Assembly: GCF_945859685.1 (NCBI RefSeq)
Contig: NC_079147.1
Coordinates: 302,000,485 to 302,064,484, forward strand
Direction: 5' to 3'
Origin: Eupeodes corollae
Lineage: Eukaryota; Arthropoda; Insecta; Diptera; Syrphidae
Length of the DNA: 64,000 bases
Below the pieces are notes generated by a model, which saw only the letters and a program-made list of their open reading frames with translations, did no database searches and was not told where the DNA came from. The position numbers and the translations under genes were made by a program. This document shows, one piece after another, positions 1 through 10,799 of the stretch; position 1 is the first letter of the stretch; each line of letters starts with the position of its first letter.

Positions 1-2394
1 CGAATTAAAGACAACGAACTTCGGATATGCACGTGGAATGTTAGGTCCCTTAACAAACCACGTGTGGCCGAAGAAATAGCGGAGACCCTAGACTGCTATA
101 AAGCAGACATCAACGTCATCCAGGAAATAATATTGGATGGGCCGGGCAAAAAGTGGAAGAAAAACTGCGGCCTTATTGTAGTGCATGCTACAGAGAAACC
201 CAATAGCGCTTATTTGGAAGGGGCTTCGTCATTGGAGCCAGACTAAGGCAAGAAGTCTTGAGCTATAGGTAGGTGCAACAATGAACACATTAGCCTGATA
301 TGCGCGAATGCCCCCACAGAGGAGAAACACGACAACATCAAAGATATGTTCATCGAACTCCTAGACAAAACATATGAGCAGTGTCCTAGCTACGATATTA
401 AAATTGTCCTGGGTGATTTTAATGCAAGCTAGGAAGGGAAGACATCTTTGGTGGAATGATCGGGAAGAACAGCCAACACTTCCGACAATGGATTCAGGCT
501 TATAAATTTTGCTGCGGGCGAAACGTCATGGTAGCCAGTACGCGTTTTCCACACCTCAAGATCCACAAAGGAACTTGGACTTCTCCAGATCAATCTACCG
601 TCAACCAGATTGACCATATTGCGATCGACGCCAGACACGCTTCGAAAACCAGTGGCAACATTGGCAAGATGCAATCAGAGATGCCGCGTCTGATCTGCTG
701 AGTTCCAAGCAGCCACCAACAAGGAACCCCGGGTTCGAAGAAGAATGTGGCAGGCAAATGCAGCCAAACAACAGGCACGCAAAGCGTCGCTGCATAAAAG
801 GACGAGATCTGCTCGGGAGCCCTATGGGCAGAAGAGGCGAGAGGAACGCCGACTTCTCAGAAGGAAAAAGAGTGGGCATGAGAAGCGTGCGGTCGAAGAT
901 GTTGAAAGGTTTAAAAGCAGAAATGAAGTTCGAAAGTTTTATGAACAGGTGAAACGAAATTCAGAGTTACCTAAACTTAGAACCGAAGGCTGCAAAGGCG
1001 AAAGTGGAAACATTATAGTGGAACCGCAGTCAATGCTGAGGATATGGAAGGACTTCTGCAGACTGTATAACGGCGAAGAAGAACTGAATTCCGCTGTCAG
1101 GCAGGATGATCCATTCAATATAGACGACGAAAGCCAACAATCCCGTCCTCCTGACTTAGACGAAGTAAAGATTGCCATTTATAAGCTGAAGTCTAATAAA
1201 GCCTTTAAAGCAGCTGGAGTATGCACCAACTTATCTGTAAGATATGGTCGAAAGAAAGCATGATCGATGAATAGAACCTCAGTATTGTTTGCGCGATCCT
1301 GAAAAAAAGCAGACCTTCTTAACTGCACCATCTATAGAGGAATCAGTCTACTTAACATCGACTACAAAATCTTCTCTACCGTAATATGTGAACGTCTAAA
1401 GCCCATCGTCAACAACCTGATAGGTTTGGTTTTAGACCAGGAAAGTCCACAGTTTTTTTTTATTCACAGAACGGCAGGTCCTGGAAAAAAACCAAGAACC
1501 CCAAATCGACACCCACCATCTTTTCATCAATTTCAAGGCCGCATATGATAGCATCTACAGCGCCGAGCTGTTTAGAGCCATGTCTAGTTACCATGGAGAA
1601 TTCGTGCTGCTCCATAAAGCTTGGAAACAATTTTACAGAACTTTTCTATGTTAAAAAAAATCTTTAGACAAGGTCATGCGTTCTAATGCGATCTCTTTAA
1701 CATCCTACTTAGAAGAATAGTGCAAAGCTCACACGTCAACACTAGCGTCACAATCTTTCAAAAGTGTGTCCAATTAATAGCATATGCTGATGACATGTAT
1801 GCTGTCGTCAAGAAAGGACATACGACACTGACGTCTTGGTCAAAACGTCACCATTGACAGACGTAACTTTGAGGTAGTCAAAAACTTCGTCTACCTAGGC
1901 TCCGCTGTAAGCACAGAAAGCAACACCAGCGCTGAGATCAACCGCAGAATAACTCTTGCTAACCGCTGTTTCTTTGGGCGAAGAAAGCAATTGAGTAGGA
2001 AAGTCCTCTCTCGAGGGATCAAAGTGAAAGCTCCTTGGGGCGGTTCGAGAGAAAAGTTCTTCGTGATCTACGGTCCCGTATGCATCGAATGGGAGTAGAG
2101 GAGAAGATTTTACGACAAACTGTACAGGCTATATAGCGACGTAGACTTAGCCAGAAGGTTAAAAGTCCAACGACTAAGGGTCACGTAGAGCGTATGGTAA
2201 CCAATGCTTCGGCCAGAAACTCTTCGAATCTACACCCACCACACAGGTTGCGCGCACAAATGGAAAGTGACCTCACTCAACTTGGAGCGCAAAACTGGAG
2301 ACATCTAGCTAGGGACCGAGCAAAATGGACAAGTTTGTTGGGAGAAGCCTTAGTTCACACATGACCGTAGCGCCACCTTAAGTAAGTCAGTAAG
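1..2394 (+). mobile_element. RTE-type LINE, decayed, cut by window start
   Basis: Remnant of a non-LTR retrotransposon ORF encoding an AP-type endonuclease followed by reverse transcriptase. The window opens inside the endonuclease (TWNVRSL near base 34). The later endonuclease motifs are a GDFNAS block near 410-430 and NQIDHIAIDARH near 603-640. The charged linker is open at 745-1263 (RREERRLLRRKKSGHEKR). Reverse transcriptase pieces follow: FINFKAAYDSI near 1530, a YADDMYAVV palm near 1785, and VVKNFVYLGSAVSTES near 1880. The conserved C-terminal stretch (LTQLGAQNWRHLARDRAKW) lies near 2275-2330. Several frameshifts and stops break the frame, so it cannot be active. The 3' end is GCGCCACC (2370-2377) followed by a TAAG/TCAG-type short tandem tail, as is usual for RTE elements, which lack long poly(A). 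Clade assignment rests on motif style and tail type. Confidence 0.85.
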
Positions 2395-2395
2395 T

Positions 2396-3860
2396 ACCAA
2401 GAGTTATTCTTACTTTGATCCCAGTACTGGTGTTGCTTTATGTGTTCATAGAGGAGCCTAGGTAGACAAAGTTCTCAACTGCCTCAAAGTTGAGGCGTCG
2501 GTATTGAAGATCCTTTCTTGATGACAGTATGTACTTTTCGCCCTCATTAACCCTGAAACCCTCTGCCTCTGCCTTAATACTCACAAAAGCCTTATCGACA
2601 TCAGCTTAGATCTTCCGATTATGTCAATGTCTTCAGCATATGCAAGTTATTATATCGACTTTTGAAATTACAAGCTTTGCACTATTCTTCCAAGTACAAT
2701 GTTAAAGACATCGCATGACAGCCCATTACCTTCTATTAAGCATTTTTTGACACCGAAATGTTCTGTTGTTTCCGAACTTTTTGGAGCAGCGTTAATTTTC
2801 CATGGTCATTTGGCAAGAATGACAAAACTGGAGACAGCTCGTCTCTATGGATGCTGTCATATGCGGCCTTGAAATCTATGAAGAGATGGCAAGTGTCAAT
2901 TTGAAGTTCTTGGGTTTTTTCCAAGATCTGCCGTAATGTAAATATTTAATCGTCTACAGACTTTCCTGATCTAAAATCACACTGATAATAAGCTATCACT
3001 TCTTTGAAAATGGGCTTTGGACGTTCATATATATTATACTGCAGAGAAGATTTTGTCAGATATGTTAAATAGACTAATGCATCTATAGCTGCTGCAGGTT
3101 AGAGGTTCTCTTCCATCGATGCGTCTTACCAATGGCCAGATATTTTTACTAACTTTTGGACCAAAGAAAGAAGTTCTGTATACTTCTTCAAAAGCATAGT
3201 GTTTTTAAATTCTTTCTAGACGTTGTTGATATACAAAAAAATCCCCACGTTGTGCGCCAATGTCAAAATTCTTTCAATACACCAGAAGTAGTAAGAGCAG
3301 TCTCAGGGTTCATTGGCTCTGGTTGTTTGCTTGGGTGGTTTTTGCTGTTTTTATGTGTTCATTCATATACTTTACTAAACATTTTATCCATCGCACCTAA
3401 AGAAATATTTAACAAAAAGATTAAATTCAGGGTTATTAAAAATCGAACACATCAGGAGCCTTCACTCCCTCGTTTAACCACGAGGATTTTAGCATTTTGT
3501 TTTATGTACAAAATAACCATTTATAAGACCCTTTAATTGACTCAAATGAAGGCAGTCTGGAGAAATGGACCTTCCGTATCTCCAAAATTGGCTGCTGTTC
3601 CATTATGCTTTCGTCTTTGGAGCCTTCCGTTCGAGGTTAATGTACTTGTGAATTTCGTTTCTGCTTTTAAACTCTTAATATTTTTGACCTCTCGCTTCTC
3701 ATGCTCTTTCGATGCTTTTATGAAAAGTTGGCGTTCCGCTCTATTTTTATGCTCAGCTCCGCTTTGCGTGCCCGTTGCTTTGCTACATTTGCCTGTAGAC
3801 ATTCCTCATCAAACCATGACTTACCTGTTGGTAAAAAATACTATTTTGACAGCTGATACA
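2396..3860 (-). mobile_element. RTE-type LINE, second copy, inverted against the first
   Basis: Minus-strand fragment of the same family as 1-2394. The open stretch 2924-2736 reads HLFIDFKAAYDSI, nearly the sequence found in the first copy. A VNFVYLGS-like stretch lies at about 2490-2400 and a YADDIDIIG-like palm at about 2650-2620. The charged linker (KASKEHEKREVKNIKSLKAE) is at 3802-3600. The copy stops abruptly at the base where the plus-strand copy's TAAGTA tail ends, so the two face each other tail to truncated end. The part between the palm and the linker (about 3150-3540) does not align by eye with the first copy and may hold an insertion. Many stops; non-functional. Confidence 0.75.
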
Positions 3861-3864
3861 TTTT

Positions 3865-4440
3865 TTTAAAAAATTGTGACAGTTTTCTCATAAAAATAAT
3901 ACCACTTGCAAGAATACTACTGAGAGTTGGTCAAAGTGGGTTTGATTGATAAAAACCATTTACCATTTGTTAAATTTTTAGAAAATTCAAATTCAAAATA
4001 CCAAACAAAATTAGTAAAACTTGATATTCGTCTTAATGTCTCGTGATTTGACTTCAAAGTAATTTCCTTTTTTGCAAAACATTGTTGGTAAGATAATTTC
4101 TCTTAAAAGTTTAATCGGTACTTTTTTATACGTTATAAAAACTCGACTTTAAATCTAGAGAACAAAAATGGTGTATTGAAATCGAAGTTATTTTATTGTA
4201 TGCAAAACATTTTTGTTACCTTTAATATATTTTTTACCTAAATTCTAATCTACAAAAAACAACTAAAAACTGATGAAATATGGTTTTTGATTCGAGAGTA
4301 TTTTGAGCACAAGGAACGATATCGCCTCCAAACTTTCCGTATTCTTACGAAATGTTATTTAATGAAAAATTGTAAGACTTTTAGAAATATCGACAGTTTG
4401 GCACAAATTCCATATTATTTTGTAATGAACCAGAAGAGTA
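3865..4440. other. AT-rich DNA, nothing recognised
   Basis: No coding frame, RNA gene or repeat recognised. Strongly AT-rich with short A and T runs. Confidence 0.5.
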
Positions 4441-4458
4441 CCCGCTTAAAATAAATTA

Positions 4459-4745
4459 GGTGGTGCAACAGTCCGTAGAGCACCAGGGTCTAGTGACTTG
4501 CAACCCTCAACCACTCCTGTGTGCGAGTAATTGCAGGGATGGAGGAGACCTACAGTTTATATACCAAATCCGAACGGCAAATTTGAGAAAGCACATCTTT
4601 ATGACAAGAATTAGTCTTGGAGAATTTGTCAATTCCGCGCAAGAGGCAGTACCCGTGAAATAAACTTTAGGTAGCACAGGCAGGGATCGAACTCAAGACC
4701 TCTCACATGACAGTCCAACGCACTAATCATAATGCCAACAGTACC
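4459..4745 (-). repeat. tRNA-related SINE, copy 1
   Basis: Read on the minus strand, the 5' end near 4740 resembles a tRNA gene. It has an A-box-like stretch (GGCATTATGATTAGTGCGTTGG), then GACTGTCATG in the anticodon position, and a B box (GAGTTCGATCCC, complement of 4688-4699). A tRNA-unrelated body of about 200 bp follows and ends in GCACCACC (complement of 4459-4466) with an AATTTATTTT tail. Two internal RNA polymerase III promoter boxes, a body and a simple-repeat tail define a SINE. The GTC at the anticodon position and the flanking bases look most like tRNA-Asp, which is an inference. Related copies are at 4787, 23008 and 27593. Confidence 0.8.
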
Positions 4746-4786
4746 TGCTTAGAAATTTTAAAATTATATTTACAACTTCCAACCAA

Positions 4787-4948
4787 TGATGAGTGATGAC
4801 CGGCTGGCTTGGGAAAGCACTTTTCATGACAAGCGTAGAAGATTTGTCAGTAAGTGCAAAAACTTTAGATGGCAGAGTCGAGGATTGAACCCAAGATTTT
4901 TGGCATGACAGTCCTATGCAATAATCATTACACCACGGATATAAAGAA
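4787..4948 (-). repeat. tRNA-related SINE, copy 2, degenerate and 3'-shortened
   Basis: Same family and orientation as the preceding copy. It shares the head (GTGGTGTAATGATTATTGC; B box GGGTTCAATCC, near 4886-4875) and the adjoining body with the motif TTTTCATGACAAG on the plus strand. The 3' half and tail are missing. Only about 45 bp separate it from copy 1. Confidence 0.7.
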
Positions 4949-7900
4949 CTTCTGGGAACTTCCGATAATGTAACTCCCTTAACCAAAATGAATCACAAGC
5001 ACCTTCAAAACCCCTGACAAGTATGATTTTTTGACGTAATAATTGCTAAATTTATATGCAAAAGTTTATTTTGCAAAAGATGCAAAACGTATTAGATTAA
5101 AGAACTTGAGAACTCCTTGTAGAACTGGTAAGAGCACAGCTAAAAATAATTTCCGAATTAGGTATAAGAAATGAAAAATGTCTGGTTTAGTTTTTGAACT
5201 AACTTCGCAAAAAGTTCAAACTTTTTCTCCCAATTCTCTTAAATCCTTGAGGAAAATAATCTTTCCACTTAGTTGATAAAATGTCTGACCCCAACCAAAA
5301 TACAATTTCTAAGCCCTTTCTAGAATTAAAATTGAAAAACCTTCCTAATACATGCACAACACACACACACTGTTCTATAACATATACATAATGTATTTAT
5401 AATACAAAAATTGTTAGTTGTCATCACATCCACATTCACATAGCTCCTTTTTGTCAAACCCATCCTATATAGTATCCTACGAAAAGTCCATACAAATGTA
5501 TTATTTATCCATCCCCATTCTTCTTCTTCTTCTTGTTCTTCTATTATATCGATCTTTTTTCTTATTTTCTAAAACCCTCAAATTGACTCATATCATTGTG
5601 TGTAGCCGTAATAAAGTTGCATAAAAGGACCTCAAGCCTTTTTGTATGTGAATAAATTATCCACACACTTAAACAATACTCGCACAAAAACGGATTATAC
5701 CGCTTTTCATCTTTTGTTGTTCTGTTCTCGATCTTAATAATTAATTATCCTCTTAGGACATACAGTTTTTCTTTTTCTATTGTATGTCGTCCTTTTTGTC
5801 CCCATATTTGCCTTCCATTTTGTATAAATATTCTCTCCGCACCTATCCCAACCCCAACCCTTAGCTACCTACACAATTTATATACTTTTGTAGCTTTCTT
5901 TTTCTTTTCAAAAATCCAATCGTGCACCTATACTCTACTCAATGTGTTTATTTTTCTGTTATCCTTTCTTCTTCTAGGAATCTAATATTTGGATTAGAGT
6001 GCCATTGAGTTGAGTATAGGTGGTTCAATCTCTCTGCCTCCCCCAGCTTCTCCTACTCACTCTTTTCATTGTCATATTATCACCACTTCACCAATATAAG
6101 TCCTCTATAGACAGACCAAGCACTTATTCTAGGTAAATGTAGAGACTCTGGAGGAACTCATACATGACTTTGTACCTATAGAATAAGGATCCTGTGTTTT
6201 ATTGGTACTTCTCACGCGATAGCACATACAGAGGTACCACCCTTCGGTATAATATTGACAAAAGTAAAGACACAAGATTGTAGGGTGTATTGCTTTAAAT
6301 AAAACACCCATAAAATGGATTTTTATTGTTATCCTGCGAAAGTTGTAATGTGTGCATAAATTCACATCGTGCACAAGCGTGTGTCCTTTATTTCCTCCAA
6401 ACCGATCCCAAACCTTAACCTGAACCAACTATACGACTACTATCGACTTTAACACTTATTGTGCCTGACAAAGTAGGTATATATGTTTACCTACTACCAA
6501 ACCAGGACCTTACTATCAAATGGAATATATGGCGACGGCATCGATGGCGATAGCGAAAGCCCCCATCAAGCCCAACTTGCTCAATATGCACACAAAACAA
6601 GGTGCTCAACTTCAAGATGTCCTGCGAGCACGTATGTCTGATTTTTTTTGTTCTACATATACTCGTACCTATCTACGGGAATTCCTTCTTCGATCGAGTT
6701 CATTGTTTACCTTTGATATCCTTATGGAATTCAAATCGATATTGGAGGTCTCCAACGCCACTTGCACATAAATTTTCATTTCTCACTTTTGCCAAGGATG
6801 CGAGGACTTTTGTTATTTTTCTGTTTTTTTGTCTTCCTTTTATGTTCATGTTCAGGTCTTTGTTTTGTTTTCGGCACATTTTCTATGCAAACACACTACC
6901 TTCAGAACTCGAGCACGCCGCAGCTTTGGAAGCTTCTATTTTCGGGTGGAAGTGGCAGTGGCACCAAGGCGAGGCATCGTATATAGAGGCGAAGGAATAT
7001 AAATCTCAATAATTGTTCTGTGCATAGCACAGGAGTGCCTCACTCATATATGGATTTCTTACCACACACTCAATGTGTTTCAACGACAAGGACGACTTTG
7101 GTATGCTGAGATTTTCTCGAAATTGTTTTCACCGCATAGCATCGCTTCTGCCAAGCAACGCTACCGCTGCCTCTGGCTCTGGCTCTGGCTGGCTGACGCT
7201 GTTGCTAATACTGTTGGTGCCGAAGCTGGAGTTGGTACTGCTGAACGAAGTGAAGAGGTGAAAGGTCCTTTTCTGTACTCTGTCGAACGAGTTGTGGTTT
7301 TATAATGATGATGATGGCATTCTCGGGACATGTACCAAGGACCTACTCACGTTCGTACCTATATATCCTATATCATATACCTTATACCTTTTGCTTGTGG
7401 AGGACGTGTGATGTAGAATTACGAAGTACGACCACCCAGGGATCGGTAGAGTAAAGTACCGGTAGCAGGATCTCTCAATAATCGTAAATATCCAAGTGAA
7501 TGGTTATTTATCCGAGTCGAGTGGTTCTGGGTAAGGCGCACGACGACGACGACAACGATGACAACGACAACAACGAAAACACGAGGACACAATTTTGTGG
7601 CATGAATCTGTGAGAGCCTAATGTAGATTGGTTAAAATGGAAGGAGCGAACGACGACGAACGGTGACGCACGCTGGCGGGCGGTATAGATGAGGAATAGG
7701 TAAGGTACTTAGATAGGTGTTGGCTGTAGATAGGTGTATTATGAAGAAGTAGACATAGGCAGTTGATGTTCCACCTACGATATGCGCGCATAAGGTATTC
7801 GAATGAATTTCTGATGAGAGTTACTTTCGGGGATTATAGCGGTAATGATGATATTATATTCAGATTATGATGGTAATTAGTGACACTGAGTGATGATGTT

Positions 7901-8377
7901 TTTGATGAAAGATTGTTTTCTACCCTTTGGTGGAATAGATTTTCTATATGGGAGCAGATAAAGAAGAATCTCTATTTTGAGTGGGTGTCAATATCATAAT
8001 CAAAAAGGATGAGGAGGAAAATTAATGGAAAAAAAAATATCAAACCTAAATTAATTGAAATTCAAGGCAAAAGATTTTGATGTTTTTGCAGGAAAAACAA
8101 TGTTCCGTGATAATTAGTAGAACGTGTCTGATTTTCCAGGAATATTCTGTAACAATTATTAAAAGTGTCTAACGGATCAATGCATAGGCGTACCTGTCCT
8201 TAGTGACGCATATAATAGTTACTTCCACAAATCAATTGTAATTTAAGGGCACCGAACATATAGTTGGATGGAGAGGTTTAAGTTTTCATTTGGAGCAAGT
8301 CGAGATACTAAAAATTCTGTATGATTGATATTATGTATAATACCGTATGAAACTGTTTCGACAGTATTCTGTGTGTC
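4949..8377. other. Unassigned non-coding DNA with microsatellites
   Basis: No credible gene. Short open frames here lack family motifs and have simple-repeat composition. It holds a CA run near 5357-5370, TTC runs near 5519-5540, CTGGCT repeats near 7171-7195 and a GAC/ACA-rich stretch near 7543-7580. A 98-bp hairpin at 5925-6022 is listed separately. This could be intron or intergenic DNA. Confidence 0.5.
5925..6022. repeat. 98-bp hairpin, possible small-RNA precursor or MITE relic
   Basis: A 20-base arm at 5925-5944 is the reverse complement of 6003-6022 with one mismatch. The 58-base loop contains a second short stem (TCTAAT at 5981 pairing with ATTAGA near 5993). The length is within the range of insect microRNA precursors, but the loop is large and I recognise no known mature microRNA. 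Confidence 0.45.
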
Positions 8378-8410
8378 TTGAATTCTGTGTTTCAAAACAC
8401 TGTGCATTTA

Positions 8411-8700
8411 GAACTTACTGACTTATGGTGGCGCTCCCGTCCTGTGCATAATGCGGTTTTGGTCCCTATATACCTCCAGTTGCGCACTCCAAATTGGGAG
8501 AGGTCACATTCAACTTTCATGCGACACTTGATCAGCGGCCTTCGTCTACTGCACTGTCCTGAGGGCCTTGATTCGAAGACTTTCTGGAGCAGAGCATTGG
8601 TTTTCATGCGCTCTCCGTGATTCATCCATCTCAGGAGCTGGAGTTTAATCCTTCTGGCTTAGTCTTCGTCGCTTTACCTACAGACTTGATTTAGAAAAAA
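8411..8700 (-). mobile_element. 3' end of an RTE-type LINE
   Basis: Minus-strand reading gives LRWMNHGERMKTNALLQKVF and then CDLSQFGVRNWRYIGTKTA. This is the conserved C-terminus of RTE reverse transcriptases and is alignable with 2230-2330 of the first copy. It ends in GCGCCACC (complement of 8427-8434) and a TAAGTCAGTAAGT tail, the same terminus as the copy at 1-2394. It is heavily 5'-truncated, as expected for target-primed integration. Non-functional. Confidence 0.8.
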
Positions 8701-8910
8701 CTGTATGCCAGCAGAACCTATATATCCTGATTTTTTTTTAAATCATATTAAGAACTTTGTAATCTAATGTATTTGGTAGGGGAGGTGGAAGTGAACTTTT
8801 CAGGTATAAAAAGTCTCTGAAAGATATGTCGGCTTAATTTAAAAACAGACTAATCCCGAATTTTTGAAATATCAATTGAAGACAGCTGTTTTTAAATTTT
8901 TTCGATTCAT

Positions 8911-10790
8911 TTGAACTGCAGTCATTGGAAACAACACTACGATAAGGGAGAACCTGTTTATGAACTACTCGTAGGACCAACCAATCTGGTGATGATAGTC
9001 GATTTCAATGGAAGGATTGACCTATCACAAAATAACTTTAACACTATAACACATTCAAATCATATTTATTATAATAGGAAATCGAAAGATGAGATGTCAC
9101 TTTAAGAGAACAAAAATTTTGGAAATGGCTGATGCTTTAGATTGTCACGTTCTAAACGAAAGTTGTGAAGACGACCGAGATGGTGAATTTAATTTTATCC
9201 GTGGAACATCGCGTTCTGTGATCGACTATTGTTTTATATCTGGGAATCATATCTCCCATTTGGATATAGATTTGAAGTAGCTGTACGGACTCCGACCACA
9301 TGCCGTTGGAGGTCTCGTTTAAGTTAGGAACATTTCGTGACGAACAGCGGTTTCGGGATTTTCTCTTTCACCGAAATATCTTTGAAATGGCCAAAACAGA
9401 GGAATTTTTCAGTGCAGTATGAGCGATAGATAGATTCGCTGGTAGCCACAGACGTTCCAGAGAATTCCGACTTAGACAAACTCGTAACTTTCATAAAAAA
9501 TGCAGCTTGTCGAAAAACGTTTGAAAAAAAGGTCATTACAAATAAGCAAAAGTGGTTAGATAGAAAGTGTTTGGCAGCAAGAAACCTTTCTTTTGCATAC
9601 TTAAAGTTACTCAGAACGTCAGATCACATTAACTCTTAAGTCATGTATGCATTTGGAAACAAAAAATACAAAGAGCTTTGTTATAGTTTAAAAACGAAAT
9701 TTTGACCTCAGACATATTGAAACAATAAAAAAGGCTAAAAACGCAACTGATTTCTGGGAAGCATTTAAGCTTTTGAGTGAAAAGACGACTTGAATGTCTG
9801 CTGCGTCTCAGCACATAGATATTCTTAAAAAACAGTTTTCGAGTCTTCTTAACACAACTGAAATATCGCCTCCAATTCAATATGCAACCCATTTAATAGC
9901 CGATTAAATTCTTGATGCTCCATTTTCTCTTTCCAAAGCTGAAGCAGGTATACAAAATTCTAAAAATGGCACAGGTCCACGGGGGATCAGAATGCATTTT
10001 GAATTTTAAAAACATCTTAGCCCTACATTTCTACAACTTCTTACTGTCGAATTCAACGATATTTTTGAGAAATCTTCAAAAATATTGGCAAAAAGCTGTA
10101 TGCATTTTTCGCTGACTAACGGCCAGCTTTCGACTCTAAACCTAGAGAAGCTCTCTTATACAAGTACTACAATTATGGAATATCTACAAAAATCAAAGCA
10201 ATGTATACAAAAAACGTCGCACGAGTGTGGAATGGAAAACAACTTTCCGATGCGCTCTACTGTTCAGTCTATACATAAACGATAATATTACAAACTCAGT
10301 CAGAGGCGGTATAGTTCTTAAAGGAATTTCCATTTCTGGTCTCATGTATGCTGACGATATAGTCTTCCTGGCCGAATCTATTAACGGAATGCAGTTGATG
10401 ATGAGTAGACTTTAGTGCTATTGCAAAATCTGGAACCTATCAGTTAATTTATCAGTCCAAAATAATGATATTTAGAAGCGGTGGAGGAAGATACTCTAGC
10501 ATGGAAAAATGGACTTTTCAAGAAGAAGTAGTAGAAATAGGTAAGCAGTAGAAGTATCAGGGTTTATTGGTTATCTCGAACCTGAATCTAGACGGACACC
10601 TCCGAGCAAAAGTAGCGATAGCTAAGCGTACGATGTGTAACTTGTCGAGAAGCTGTTATTGGAAAAATGAAGTTTTACGTATTGCTTAATAAAAAGGTTT
10701 TCGAGAAATTGCAATTGTAGTTCTTTTTTACGGATCGCAAGTGTGGGGATACTCTTCGTTCGATGCAGTGGCGATCTTTCTGGAGATCCT
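8911..10790 (+). mobile_element. Decayed LINE, endonuclease and reverse transcriptase
   Basis: Broken plus-strand ORF of a non-LTR retrotransposon. Endonuclease traces are VDFNGRIDLSQNN (about 8998-9036), FNFIRGTSRSVIDYCFISG (9189-9245) and SDHMPLEVSFKLG (9293-9330). A linker with KNATDFWEAFKLLSE follows near 9735-9780. The reverse transcriptase palm reads SGLMYADDIVFLAESINGMQ (10337-10396). Then come WNLSVNLS, a YQGLLVISNLNLDGHLRAKV stretch near 10556-10610 and VVLFYGSQVWGYSSFDAV near 10710-10765. Several stops and frameshifts separate these pieces. Motif style is close to the LINE at 51960-53611, so they may be one clade. Exact clade not assigned. Confidence 0.75.
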
Positions 10791-10799
10791 ACTTCTTCT

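Noticed and set aside
6129..7305. Several overlapping 60-136 codon frames
   Set aside because: They overlap on different frames and strands, follow microsatellite composition (CTGGCT, TTC) and show no conserved motif or splice-bounded structure.
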